From Burkholderia sp052045245 (GTDB lineage Bacteria; Pseudomonadota; Gammaproteobacteria; Burkholderiales; Burkholderiaceae): a stretch of 64,000 nucleotides of DNA. The translations under genes were made by a program, and so were the position numbers. Shown here piece after piece: positions 34,207-42,215 of this stretch. Location of the stretch: assembly GCF_052045245.1 (NCBI RefSeq), contig NZ_JBQEON010000037.1, positions 1 to 64,000 on the forward strand, read 5' to 3'. Under the pieces are notes generated by a model. The model saw nothing but the letters and a program-made list of their open reading frames with translations, was not told the origin of the DNA and did not search any database. Each line of letters begins with the position of its first letter. Position 1 is the first letter of the stretch.

Positions 34207-34283
34207 GATTCTCGGTCGGGTCGGTCGAGGCCGCCGGCGACGGGCGTCGGCAGGGTCGGGCTAAAACGGGAAAAACGGGACGG

Positions 34284-34754
34284 TCAGTGCGATTCGGTGC
34301 GCGGCTGCGGTTCCGGCGGGATCGGTGCGCACTGGCCGCAGCCGGTTTCCGTCGGCGGCGGCGGCGTGCCGGCCGACACCTCATGAACGCCCTTCGCGCC
34401 GCCGGACAGCGCCTTGTCGACGAGCTTGTCGAGCGGCACGGTGCGGTAGCAGACGGCCCGCACCAGCATCGGCAGATTCACGCCCGCCAGCACGCGCACG
34501 TTGTCGAGCTTCGCGAGCTGGCCCGCGATGTTCGCGGGTGTCGCGCCGTACATGTCGGTCAGCACGACGACGCCGTTCTCTTCCCTGAGCCGCGCGAGCT
34601 CCGCGTGTGCGAACGCCATCACCTGGGTCGGGTCGCTGTCCGCCAGCACGTCGATACAGCCGATGCGCGCGGGCACGCCGCCATAGATGTGCGCAATGCA
34701 GTCCCGCAGCGCGGTGGCGAGCGGAGCGTGCGCGATGATCAGAATCCCGGCCAT
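34284..34754 (-). CDS. Mannose-family PTS EIIA-like protein
   Basis: A 156-residue EIIA of the mannose/sorbose family. Phosphohistidine His9 lies in ILIIAHAPLATAL, with VVLTDMYGATPANIA and VLAGVNLPMLVRAV downstream. No EIIB, EIIC or EIID genes adjoin it, so it is likely a regulatory phosphate acceptor rather than part of a sugar permease. After residue 128 it has a Pro/Glu-rich tail with a CGQC pair (TETGCGQCAPIPPEPQ) not needed for the fold. First gene of the EIIA-ptsH-ptsI row. Confidence 0.9.
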   Translation of the reverse strand: MAGILIIAHAPLATALRDCIAHIYGGVPARIGCIDVLADSDPTQVMAFAHAELARLREENGVVVLTDMYGATPANIAGQLAKLDNVRVLAGVNLPMLVRAVCYRTVPLDKLVDKALSGGAKGVHEVSAGTPPPPTETGCGQCAPIPPEPQPRTESH

Positions 34755-34985
34755 GTCAGACTGCCTCCGGCCGCCCCTGGCGGGCCGACGCCCCGTGGCG
34801 GGGCAACGAGCATAGCGAGTGTGGGATGCGTTTCATGTTCAGCCTTGCAACGGTTTCGGCCCGATCGCCGGGCCTTCGGCGCGCTGGTCGCGGCACCGGG
34901 CAAGCGGGCATTGTAGCAGGCCGGTCGAACGGCTTCGGCGACGGGGGACCTGCGCGGCCGCCGCCGGGGTTGAGCGCGACGCGGG
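34755..34985. promoter_or_regulatory. Intergenic region between gshB and the EIIA gene
   Basis: 231 bp with no gene. It contains a GCCCC-GTGGC-GGGGC hairpin (near 34789-34803) and, on the minus strand, TACAAT at 34915-34910 as a possible -10 for the EIIA gene. The -35 is not convincing. Confidence 0.35.
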
Positions 34986-35942
34986 CTACGCGGCCGCCCG
35001 CTCCAGCGCGTCGATGAACATCGCGGCGACGTCGAAACCCGTCTGCTCCATGATTTCGCGGAAGCACGTCGGGCTCGTCACGTTCACCTCGGTCAGCCAG
35101 TCGCCGATCGCGTCGAGCCCGACCAGCAGCAGCCCGCGCGCGGCGAGCACCGGCCCGAGCGTCTCGGCGATCTCGCGATCGCGCGGCGTCAGCGGCTGCG
35201 CGACGCCCAGCCCGCCCGCGGCGAGATTGCCGCGCACCTCGCTGCCCTGCGGAATCCGCGCGAGCGAATACGGCACCGGCTCGCCGCCGATCAGCAGGAT
35301 GCGCTTGTCGCCGGCCTTGATCTCGGGAATGAATTTCTGCGCCATCACCGAACGCGTGCCGTCGTGGCTCAGCATTTCGACGATCGAGCCGAGATTCATC
35401 CCGTCCGGCTTCACGCGGAACACGCCCATCCCGCCCATCCCGTCGAGCGGCTTCAGGATCACGTCGCCATGCTCGGCGTGGAACGCGCGCAGCCGTTTCG
35501 CGTCGCGCGTGACGAGGGTCGGCGCGACGAACTGCGGAAACTCGCCGATCGCGAGCTTCTCCGAGTGATCGCGGATCGCCTGCGCCTTGTTGAACACGCG
35601 CGCGCCCGCGCGCTCGGCCAGCTCGAGCAGCCAGGTCGACGTCACGTACTCCATGTCGAACGGCGGATCCTTGCGCATCAGCACCGCGTCGAACGATTCG
35701 AGGCGGCGCGCATCGACGGAACCCGCGTCGAACCAGGTGTCGCGATGCAGGTCGTCCAGCTCGCCGACGATCGTGATGCGCCGCACGTCGGCCTCGACGG
35801 CGGAACCCGTCCACGCGAGATCGCGCGGCTCGCATGCGTACACCGCATGCCCGCGCCGCGCGGCTTCCGCCATCATCGCGTAGGTCGAATCCTTGTAGAT
35901 CTTGAAGCGCTCGAGCGGGTCGGCGATAAAGAGAATGTCCAT
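34986..35942 (-). CDS. gshB: Glutathione synthetase
   Basis: Joins gamma-glutamylcysteine and glycine using ATP. 318 residues of the bacterial GshB family: MDILFIADPLERFKIYKDST start, DAVLMRKDPPFDMEYV, ATP-grasp segments VILKPLDGMGGMGVFRV (as LKPLDGMGGMGVFR) and RILLIGGEPVPYSLARIP, and the terminal LTEVNVTSPTCFREI. It lies 25 bp after gshA on the same strand, so both steps of glutathione synthesis are made together. Confidence 0.97.
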   Translation of the reverse strand: MDILFIADPLERFKIYKDSTYAMMAEAARRGHAVYACEPRDLAWTGSAVEADVRRITIVGELDDLHRDTWFDAGSVDARRLESFDAVLMRKDPPFDMEYVTSTWLLELAERAGARVFNKAQAIRDHSEKLAIGEFPQFVAPTLVTRDAKRLRAFHAEHGDVILKPLDGMGGMGVFRVKPDGMNLGSIVEMLSHDGTRSVMAQKFIPEIKAGDKRILLIGGEPVPYSLARIPQGSEVRGNLAAGGLGVAQPLTPRDREIAETLGPVLAARGLLLVGLDAIGDWLTEVNVTSPTCFREIMEQTGFDVAAMFIDALERAAA

Positions 35943-35967
35943 GCGGGTCCTGTACGTAGCGAAGCCG

Positions 35968-37257
35968 TTACACCTGGATGGCTTCCGGATCGGTCTTTTC
36001 CAGTTCGATCGACGACGCGATCAGCGACAGGCGCGCGACGACGCCATACATGTAGAAACGGTTCGGCGGCGCGGCACCCGGCTTCGCGCCGGCATCCGGC
36101 AGCGCGGTGTGCTCGAAGCCGAGCGGCACGTAGTGCATGCCGGGCGCGTTCAGGTTCTGGTCGCGCTCGCGGCCGCCGTGCGTGCGGTAGAAACCGCCGA
36201 CCACGTAGCGGTCGATCATGTACACGACGGGCTCCGCGACTTCGTCGCCGACGCGCTCGAACGTATAGACGCCTTCCTGCACGATCACGTCGCGCACCGC
36301 GAGGCCGGCCTTCGACTCGGCCATCTGCGCGCGCTCGGCCTTCGACAGGCGGCCGATCTCGGCCGCGTCGTGCACCGTCATCACGCCGCGCCCGGCGGTG
36401 CCGGCGTCGGCCTTCACGACGACGTACGGCTTTTCGCTGATGCCGTATTCGCGGTACTTGCGCGCGATCTTCTTCAGCACGCCGTCGATTGCATCGGCGA
36501 GCGCCTGCTCGCCTTCATGCGCCTGCCAGTCGACGCCTTCGACGTGCGCGAAATACGGATTCACCATCCACGGATCGACGCCGACCATCTTCGCGAACTT
36601 CTTCGCGACGTCGTCGTAGCACGCGAAGTGCGTCGACTTGCGGCGCACGGCCCAGCCCGCGTGCAGCGGCGGCAGCAGGTACTGCTCGTGCAGGTTTTCC
36701 AGCACGGCGGGAATCCCGGCCGACAGGTCGTTGTTCAGCAGGATCGAGCACGGATCGAAATTCTTCAGGCCGAGACGGCGCTGCGAACGGTCGAGCGGTT
36801 CGAGCACGATCTTCTGGCCGTCGGCCAGCGTGATCGGGGTCATGTCGGTGATGCTCGGGTCGAGCGAGCCGAAGCGCACGTTCAGGCCGGCCTGGCGCAT
36901 GATCGTCGCGAGCCGCGCGACGTTTTCCAGATAGAACGCGTTGCGGGTCGGCAGCTCGGGAATCACGAGCAGGTTCTTCGCGTCCGGGCAGATCTTCTCG
37001 ATCGCGGCCATCGCGGCCTGGACGGCGAGCGGCAGCACTTCGGACGGCAGATTATTGAATGCGCCGGGGAACAGGTTCGCGTCGACGGGCGCCAGCTTGA
37101 AGCCGGCGTTGCGCAGGTCCACCGAACAATAGAACGGCGGCGTGTGTTCCTGCCATTCGAGCCTGAACCAGCGTTCGATTGCAGGCGTCGCGTCGAGGAT
37201 CTTCTGCTCGAGTTCGAGCAGCGGACCGTTCAACGCGGTAACGAGGTGGGGAACCAT
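35968..37257 (-). CDS. gshA: Glutamate-cysteine ligase (proteobacterial GshA type)
   Basis: Makes gamma-glutamylcysteine, the first step to glutathione. 429 residues of the group found in beta-proteobacteria, unlike E. coli GshA in sequence. Landmarks: FYCSVDLRNAGFKLAPVDANLFPGAFNN (as CSVDLRNAGFKLAPVD and NLFPGAFNNL), VVVKADAGTAGRGVMTVHDA (as KADAGTAGRGVMT) and RDVIVQEGVYTFERVG. Upstream on the minus strand a TACAAT (37290-37285) is a weak -10 candidate. Operon partner gshB follows. Confidence 0.95.
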   Translation of the reverse strand: MVPHLVTALNGPLLELEQKILDATPAIERWFRLEWQEHTPPFYCSVDLRNAGFKLAPVDANLFPGAFNNLPSEVLPLAVQAAMAAIEKICPDAKNLLVIPELPTRNAFYLENVARLATIMRQAGLNVRFGSLDPSITDMTPITLADGQKIVLEPLDRSQRRLGLKNFDPCSILLNNDLSAGIPAVLENLHEQYLLPPLHAGWAVRRKSTHFACYDDVAKKFAKMVGVDPWMVNPYFAHVEGVDWQAHEGEQALADAIDGVLKKIARKYREYGISEKPYVVVKADAGTAGRGVMTVHDAAEIGRLSKAERAQMAESKAGLAVRDVIVQEGVYTFERVGDEVAEPVVYMIDRYVVGGFYRTHGGRERDQNLNAPGMHYVPLGFEHTALPDAGAKPGAAPPNRFYMYGVVARLSLIASSIELEKTDPEAIQV

Positions 37258-37408
37258 GAATCACTCGCGAGCGGGAGAATGAAGATTGTAGAGCAATTGC
37301 CTTGCCCATTTGGGGATTGTTCCCGGCTTCACAAGGATTTGGAGGAAGTTTTCGGCTATTGACCCGATAGAGCGAAGGGTTATGCGCTGCGGTACCCGGG
37401 GACGGGAG

Positions 37409-37434
37409 AAAAAAAGCCCGCCGGATAGGCGGGC
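37409..37434 (-). terminator. Rho-independent terminator of glnK-amtB
   Basis: GCCCGCC and GGCGGGC arms (37416-37434) with loop GGATA, followed on the minus strand by seven T. It lies 67 bp past the amtB stop. Confidence 0.88.
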
Positions 37435-37501
37435 CGAAATCGCTGCGCTCATTCGAGGGCGGGCGCCGTCGCCGCGGCGGCCCGCCGTGCATCCTTGCGG
37501 C

Positions 37502-39013
37502 TTATTCGACGTGCTCGCCGTGCAGCACCACGTCGAGGCCTTCGCGCTCCTGCTCTTCGGTCACGCGCAGGCCGATCGTCAGGTCGATCAGCTTCAGCAG
37601 CACGAAGCTCAGCACGCCGCTGTACACCAGCGTGATCAGCACGCCCTTCGCCTGCAGCAGCAGGCTGCCGTCGGCGCCGCCGATGTCCTTGACCGCGAAC
37701 ACGCCGGTCAGCAGTGCGCCGAGAATCCCGCCCACGCCGTGCACGCCGAACGCGTCGAGCGAATCGTCGTAGCCGAGCTTCGACTTGAGCCACGTCGCGG
37801 ACCAGAAGCACACGACGCCGGCCGCGATGCCGATCGCAAGCGCACCCGTCACGCCAACGAAGCCGGCCGCCGGCGTGATCGCGACGAGACCCGCGACCGC
37901 ACCCGACACGATGCCGAGCACCGACGGCTTGCCGTGCGCGATCCACTCCGCGAACATCCAGCCGAGCGCCGCGCAGGCGGTTGCGACCTGCGTCGTCAGC
38001 ATCGCGAAGCCGGCACGGCCGTCGGCCGCGACCGCGGAACCCGCGTTGAAGCCGAACCAGCCGACCCACAGCATCGAGCCGCCGATCATCGTCAGCACCA
38101 GGTTGTGCGGCGCCATCGATTCACGGCCGAAGCCGACGCGCTTGCCGAGCATCAGGCACGACACGAGGCCCGCGATACCGGCGTTGATGTGCACCACCGT
38201 GCCGCCCGCGAAGTCGAGCACGCCGTCCGACGACAGCCAGCCGGTCGGCTCCCACACCATGTGCGCGATCGGCACGTAGACGATCAGCGACCAGAGCGTC
38301 ATGAACACGAGCATCGCCGAGAACTTCATCCGGTCGGCGAACGCGCCGCAGATCAGCGCCGGCGTGATGATCGCGAACGTCATCTGGTAGACGAAGTAGA
38401 CCGATTCGGGAATCGTCGGCGCCAGGTGGCTGACGGTCAGCGTCGTCGCCTTGTCGCCGTGGATGTAGTTCATCCCGTGCAGGAACACGCGCGACAGGCC
38501 GCCGACGAAGCCGTTGCCCGGCGTGAACGCGAGGCTGTAGCCGATCACCGTCCACAGCACCGTGATCACCGCGGTGATCGCGAAGCTCTGCATCACGGTC
38601 GCGAGCACGTTCTTCTTGCGGACCATGCCCGCGTAGAACAGCGCGAGACCGGGGATCGTCATGAACAGCACGAGCGCGGTGGACGTCAGCATCCACGCGG
38701 TGTCGCCGGCGCTGATCTTCGACGAATCGACGGAGAACGGCGCGGTCGGTGCGGCGGGCGCGGCCGGCGCCGAGGCGGCGGCGGCAGCCGAGGCGTCCGT
38801 GGCGCCCGAAGCGGGGGCGGCGGCAGCGGCCGGTGCCGAAGCGTCCGTGGCGGCCGGCGCCGAAGCGGCCGGCGCGGCGGCCGTTGCATCGGACGCCGTG
38901 GCGGCGGGCGCGGACGCAGCCGCGGCGGAAGCCGCGTCGTCGGCGAGCGCGGGGCCGACGCCGGCCGCGATCAGCGAGCCTGCCATCAGCAGGGACATCA
39001 GAAGTTTGCGCAT
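37502..39013 (-). CDS. amtB: Ammonium transporter AmtB
   Basis: A 503-residue trimeric ammonium channel. A cleavable signal is followed by a long Ala/Pro-rich extension (residues 24-92, repeats of AAAASAP type), then eleven helices with the Amt signatures GLALFYAGMVRKKNVL, DFAGGTVVHINAGIAGLV (AGGTVVHINAG) and the twin histidines (HINAG and FGVHGVGG). The long low-complexity N-terminus is unusual for AmtB and would be periplasmic. It starts 33 bp after glnK; the pair is expressed from the sigma-54 promoter at 39447-39462. Confidence 0.96.
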   Translation of the reverse strand: MRKLLMSLLMAGSLIAAGVGPALADDAASAAAASAPAATASDATAAAPAASAPAATDASAPAAAAAPASGATDASAAAAASAPAAPAAPTAPFSVDSSKISAGDTAWMLTSTALVLFMTIPGLALFYAGMVRKKNVLATVMQSFAITAVITVLWTVIGYSLAFTPGNGFVGGLSRVFLHGMNYIHGDKATTLTVSHLAPTIPESVYFVYQMTFAIITPALICGAFADRMKFSAMLVFMTLWSLIVYVPIAHMVWEPTGWLSSDGVLDFAGGTVVHINAGIAGLVSCLMLGKRVGFGRESMAPHNLVLTMIGGSMLWVGWFGFNAGSAVAADGRAGFAMLTTQVATACAALGWMFAEWIAHGKPSVLGIVSGAVAGLVAITPAAGFVGVTGALAIGIAAGVVCFWSATWLKSKLGYDDSLDAFGVHGVGGILGALLTGVFAVKDIGGADGSLLLQAKGVLITLVYSGVLSFVLLKLIDLTIGLRVTEEQEREGLDVVLHGEHVE

Positions 39014-39046
39014 CTCGGGTTTCCTCTTGTCGCTTGTCTTTGTGTG

Positions 39047-39385
39047 TTACAGCGCGTCCGCGCCTGTCTCCCCGGTCCGGATCCGGATCACCTGCTCGAT
39101 CGGCGTGACGAAGATCTTCCCGTCGCCGATCTTGCCGGTGCGTGCGGCCCGCTCGATCGCCTCGACCGCCTGATCGACGAGATCGTCGGACACGGCCGCC
39201 TCGATCTTCATCTTCGGCAGGAAATCGACCACGTATTCGGCGCCCCGGTACAGCTCGGTATGCCCCTTCTGGCGCCCGAACCCTTTCACCTCCGTCACCG
39301 TGATGCCCGAGACGCCGAGCGCGGAGAGCGCTTCGCGCGTCTCATCGAGCTTGAACGGCTTGATGATTGCGGTAATCAGTTTCAT
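39047..39385 (-). CDS. glnK: Nitrogen regulatory protein P-II (GlnK)
   Basis: A 112-residue PII signal protein with the uridylylation site Tyr51 in the T-loop (ELYRGAEYVVDF), the B-loop ARTGKIGDGKIFV and C-terminal VIRIRTGETG. Linkage to amtB identifies it as GlnK, which plugs the channel when nitrogen is plentiful. ATG 39385 is chosen by homology; the longer upstream reading crosses the promoter. Confidence 0.96.
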   Translation of the reverse strand: MKLITAIIKPFKLDETREALSALGVSGITVTEVKGFGRQKGHTELYRGAEYVVDFLPKMKIEAAVSDDLVDQAVEAIERAARTGKIGDGKIFVTPIEQVIRIRTGETGADAL

Positions 39386-39742
39386 GAAGTCCTCTCGCTG
39401 GGTGGTCCCGTCGAATTGGTTGGATTGTTGTAACGGTTCTCTTCTCAGCAACTCGCATGCCATGTTTGCGCGAGCACCGTCTCGAGGGGCCCTGAAACGG
39501 GGTCGCATCGTGCGCTGAAAGGTGTGGAAGCCCGGCCGAATGGCCAACGTGGGCGCGGTTTGCTGGCGCGGCGAAAGGATCGTTGCTAGAGTGCACGCAC
39601 GTCCCGGCTCGCCGGGCCATTCACCCATGCGGGCGCCATGCCCGGAATTCGCGCCCCCGGCGCACCATTTCCGGTCATGCGTGCTTCATGGGCACGTACG
39701 CAACGGAAGATGCACATTTTTTGTGCAAGGAAGGGGAATCAC
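39386..39742. promoter_or_regulatory. Divergent control region glnK / ubiK
   Basis: 357 bp without a gene. It contains the sigma-54 promoter of glnK-amtB on the minus strand (39447-39462) and a short AT-rich patch (39708-39738) just ahead of ubiK. No NtrC site matching GCAC-N7-GTGC was confirmed by eye. Confidence 0.5.
39447..39462 (-). promoter_or_regulatory. Sigma-54 promoter of glnK-amtB
   Basis: Minus strand TGGCATGCGAGTTGCT: the -24 GG (39461-39460) and -12 GC (39449-39448) are separated by exactly 10 bases, as RpoN requires. Transcription would begin near 39437, about 50 nt before the glnK ATG. glnK-amtB operons are classically NtrC/RpoN controlled, which supports the call. Confidence 0.75.
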
Positions 39743-39994
39743 ATGAAGCAACCCAGCGACGTTTTCAACGATCTGCAGTCGCGCGTCAGCGACCTGCTGA
39801 AAAACTCGCCGGCCAAGGATGTCGAGCGCAACGTGAAGGCCATGCTGTCGCAAGGCTTCTCGAAGCTCGATCTCGTCACGCGCGAGGAGTTCGACACGCA
39901 GGCCCAGGTGCTCGCCCGCACCCGCGTGCGTCTCGAGGAACTCGAGAAGCGCGTCGCGGAACTCGAGCAGAAGCTCGCGGCACCCCAGGCCTGA
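39743..39994 (+). CDS. ubiK: Ubiquinone biosynthesis accessory factor UbiK
   Basis: An 83-residue coiled-coil protein of the BMFP/YqiC family that helps the UbiJ-UbiI ubiquinone complex in aerobes. N-terminal amphipathic helix (VFNDLQSRVSDLLKNSPAK) and a C-terminal coiled coil (VLARTRVRLEELEKRVAELEQKL, seen as heptads from residue 55). AAGG precedes the ATG at 39743. A palindromic terminator follows 22 bp past the stop. Confidence 0.92.
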   Translation: MKQPSDVFNDLQSRVSDLLKNSPAKDVERNVKAMLSQGFSKLDLVTREEFDTQAQVLARTRVRLEELEKRVAELEQKLAAPQA

Positions 39995-40016
39995 CGCCCC
40001 ACCCGACCGACAGGTC

Positions 40017-40037
40017 CGGGCGCGGGNCCCGCGCCCG
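40017..40037 (+). terminator. Palindromic hairpin after ubiK containing the undetermined base
   Basis: CGGGCGCGGG and CCCGCGCCCG, perfect 10-bp arms, separated by a single undetermined base n at 40027. A one-base loop is sterically impossible, so the loop was probably lost or compressed in sequencing. The structure is the likely ubiK terminator. Confidence 0.6.
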
Positions 40038-40235
40038 TCACCCTGAAGTTGGCCAGTCAGCCAGTCATTCAGTCAGCTGTTCCGTCGCTCTTCGCTGTCC
40101 CTCGCTCTTCGTCGTTCCGCAGTTCCTCGTTCTTTCCCCGCGCCACGCCGGCAAGCGCGCACCGATTCCTCCGATCCCCGCGGCATGTGCCCCGAACGGC
40201 CATTGCCCGTCCGATTCATTTACAGGAGCCTCGCC

Positions 40236-41882
40236 ATGTCGCTCGCCGTGGTGCGCAGTCGCGCGCCGGCGGCCGGCCGCGCGCCGGACGTCACCGTCGA
40301 AGTCCATCTTGCCAACGGGTTGCCGTCGTTCTCGATCGTCGGCCTGCCCGATCTCGAAGTCCGCGAAAGCCGCGAGCGCGTACGCGCCGCGCTGCAGAAC
40401 TGCGGCTTCGAATTCCCCGTCAGGCGCATTACCGTCAATCTCGCGCCGGCCGATCTGCCCAAGGAGTCAGGCCGCTTCGACCTGCCGATCGCGCTCGGCA
40501 TCCTCGCGGCGAACGGCCAGATTCCGGCCGACGCTCTGGCCGGCCGCGAATTCGCAGGCGAGCTGTCGCTGACCGGCGCGCTGCGGCCGATGCGCGGCGC
40601 GTTCGCGATGGCGTGCGGCGCGGCACGCGACTGGCGCGCGGGTGACGCCGGCGCGGGCTTCGGCTCCGGTCCGGATTCCGGTCGCGGGTCCGGCCTCGGG
40701 TCCGGCCTTCGTTCCAGCCCCGATTGCGGTGCGATATCCGACACGACAGCCCTGCCGCGCCCGCCGGAGCTGTACCTGCCGCTCGACAGCGCCGCCGAGG
40801 CCGCGCTCGTGCCGGGTGTCACCGTGTTCGGCGCGCCCGATCTGCCCGCACTGTGCGCGCACCTTGCCGGTGCGCCGGACGCGCGGCTCGCGCCGGTCGC
40901 GGCGCCCTGCCTCGACGCCATGCCGGCGCCGGCCGGCCCCGATCTCGCGGACGTCGTCGGCCAGCGCGGCGCCCGGCGCGCGCTCGAAGTGGCCGCCGCG
41001 GGCGGCCACCACATGCTGATGGTCGGGCCGCCCGGCGCCGGCAAGTCGATGCTGGCCGCACGGCTGCCGGGCCTCCTGCCGCCGCTGACCGACGACGAAG
41101 CGCTGACGTCGGCCGCGCTCCTGTCCGCGAGCCGCATCGGCTTCTCGCCCGCGCAGTGGCGCCGCCGCCCGTTCCGCTCGCCGCATCATTCGTCGAGCGC
41201 CGCCGCGCTGGTCGGCGGCCGCAACCCGCCGCAGCCGGGCGAGATCACGCTCGCGCACCTCGGCGTGCTGTTTCTCGACGAGCTGCCGGAATTCGACCGG
41301 CACGTGCTGGAGATGCTGCGCGAGCCGCTGGAAGCCGGCCGCATCACGATCTCGCGCGCGGCGCAGCAGGCCGACTTCCCCGCCGCGTGCCAGCTGATCG
41401 CCGCGATGAATCCGTGCCCGTGCGGCTGGCATGGCGATCCGTCCGGGCGCTGCCGCTGCACGCCCGACGTCGCCACACGCTACCTGCGCAAGCTGTCGGG
41501 GCCGCTGCTCGACCGTATCGACATCCAGATCGACCTGCCCGCGCTGTCGCCGGCCGAACTCGCGTCGCGCGCGACGGCGCCCGGCGAGCCGAGCGCCGCG
41601 GTCGCCGCGCGGGTCGCGCAGGCGCGCGCGCTGCAGCTCCACCGGCAGGGCAAGACGAATCACATGCTGAGCGGCCGGGAGACCGACGACCTGTGCCGGC
41701 CGACCGACGACGGCGAGCGGCTGCTGCGCGAGGCCGGCGAGCGCTTCGGCTGGTCGGCGCGCGCGTATTTCCGCGTGCTGAAGGTCGCGCGGACGATCGC
41801 CGACCTGGCCGGCGACCCGTTGCCGACGGCCGCGCAGATCGCCGAGGCGATCCGCTACCGGCGCGCGCTCACGATGCTGTGA
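40236..41882 (+). CDS. comM: YifB/ComM-family Mg-chelatase-like AAA+ helicase
   Basis: A 548-residue AAA+ ATPase. ComM acts as a branch-migration helicase during integration of transforming DNA. N-terminal lon-like domain (GLPSFSIVGLPDLEVRESRERV, seen as GLPSFSIVGLPD), Walker A MVGPPGAGKSMLA, Walker B LFLDELPEF, sensor AAMNPCPCGW and a four-cysteine cluster CPCGWHGDPSGRCRC. About 40 residues longer than E. coli YifB; the excess is a Gly/Ser-rich insert at about 147-168. AGGAG precedes ATG 40236. With comF in the same window it suggests a competence capacity. Confidence 0.93.
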   Translation: MSLAVVRSRAPAAGRAPDVTVEVHLANGLPSFSIVGLPDLEVRESRERVRAALQNCGFEFPVRRITVNLAPADLPKESGRFDLPIALGILAANGQIPADALAGREFAGELSLTGALRPMRGAFAMACGAARDWRAGDAGAGFGSGPDSGRGSGLGSGLRSSPDCGAISDTTALPRPPELYLPLDSAAEAALVPGVTVFGAPDLPALCAHLAGAPDARLAPVAAPCLDAMPAPAGPDLADVVGQRGARRALEVAAAGGHHMLMVGPPGAGKSMLAARLPGLLPPLTDDEALTSAALLSASRIGFSPAQWRRRPFRSPHHSSSAAALVGGRNPPQPGEITLAHLGVLFLDELPEFDRHVLEMLREPLEAGRITISRAAQQADFPAACQLIAAMNPCPCGWHGDPSGRCRCTPDVATRYLRKLSGPLLDRIDIQIDLPALSPAELASRATAPGEPSAAVAARVAQARALQLHRQGKTNHMLSGRETDDLCRPTDDGERLLREAGERFGWSARAYFRVLKVARTIADLAGDPLPTAAQIAEAIRYRRALTML

Positions 41883-42215
41883 GCGCTCCAGAAGGACAAA
41901 ATCCGACTGTCAAGACTTGACTTATGCACAATTTCGCGAATCCGCCCCCCGCTCATCGCGCTCGCGCGCCCTTTTATCGCAAAATCGGTATCCCCTTGTT
42001 TTTATTGATCTTTAGCAAGGAGAGCGGGAGCTGTCAAATGTACCGGAAGGCCGTCCGGCGCGGCTTTGCGGGAGATTCGGGCTACTTTTCAACAAAGTTA
42101 TCCACATGCGCTGTGGATAGCCGAAAAACTCCCGCAAAATCCGGCGATTAGCGCCGAAAGCTGCGAATGAACTTTCAGTTGTCACAGAGTGTCTGAGCGC
42201 CCTCGCCGGCCGAGG
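41883..42215. other. Intergenic region with DnaA boxes and an AT-rich tract
   Basis: 333 bp between convergent comM and the lipoprotein gene with no convincing gene. It contains three DnaA-box matches (see separate entry), an AT-rich tract around 41995-42015 (TTTTTATTGATCTTTAGC) flanked by CCTTG/CAAGG, and unusually low GC compared with the genes on each side. Confidence 0.6.
41922..42120. promoter_or_regulatory. DnaA-box cluster
   Basis: Three 9-mers match TTATNCACA: TTATGCACA at 41922-41930 (plus), the optimal TTATCCACA at 42098-42106 (plus), and CTATCCACA at 42120-42112 (minus, one mismatch). The last two face each other with a 5-bp spacer, an arrangement seen in DnaA-binding loci. No dnaA, dnaN, gidA or parAB genes are nearby, so this is not the expected main origin. 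A DnaA-titrating or replication-regulating site, or chance, are the alternatives. Confidence 0.5.

Noticed and set aside
39995..40235. Short CAGTCA-type repeats near 40052-40080 as a minisatellite
   Set aside because: Only three imperfect copies of a 6- to 8-mer in a 241-bp gap; too weak to call a repeat element.
41922..42120. Main chromosomal origin (oriC)
   Set aside because: Only three DnaA boxes and no dnaA, dnaN, gyrB, gidA or parAB genes nearby. Kept as a DnaA-binding cluster only.
41924..42151. 75-residue plus-strand reading frame in the intergenic region after comM
   Set aside because: No ribosome site, no recognisable domain, and it overlaps the DnaA boxes. More likely non-coding.
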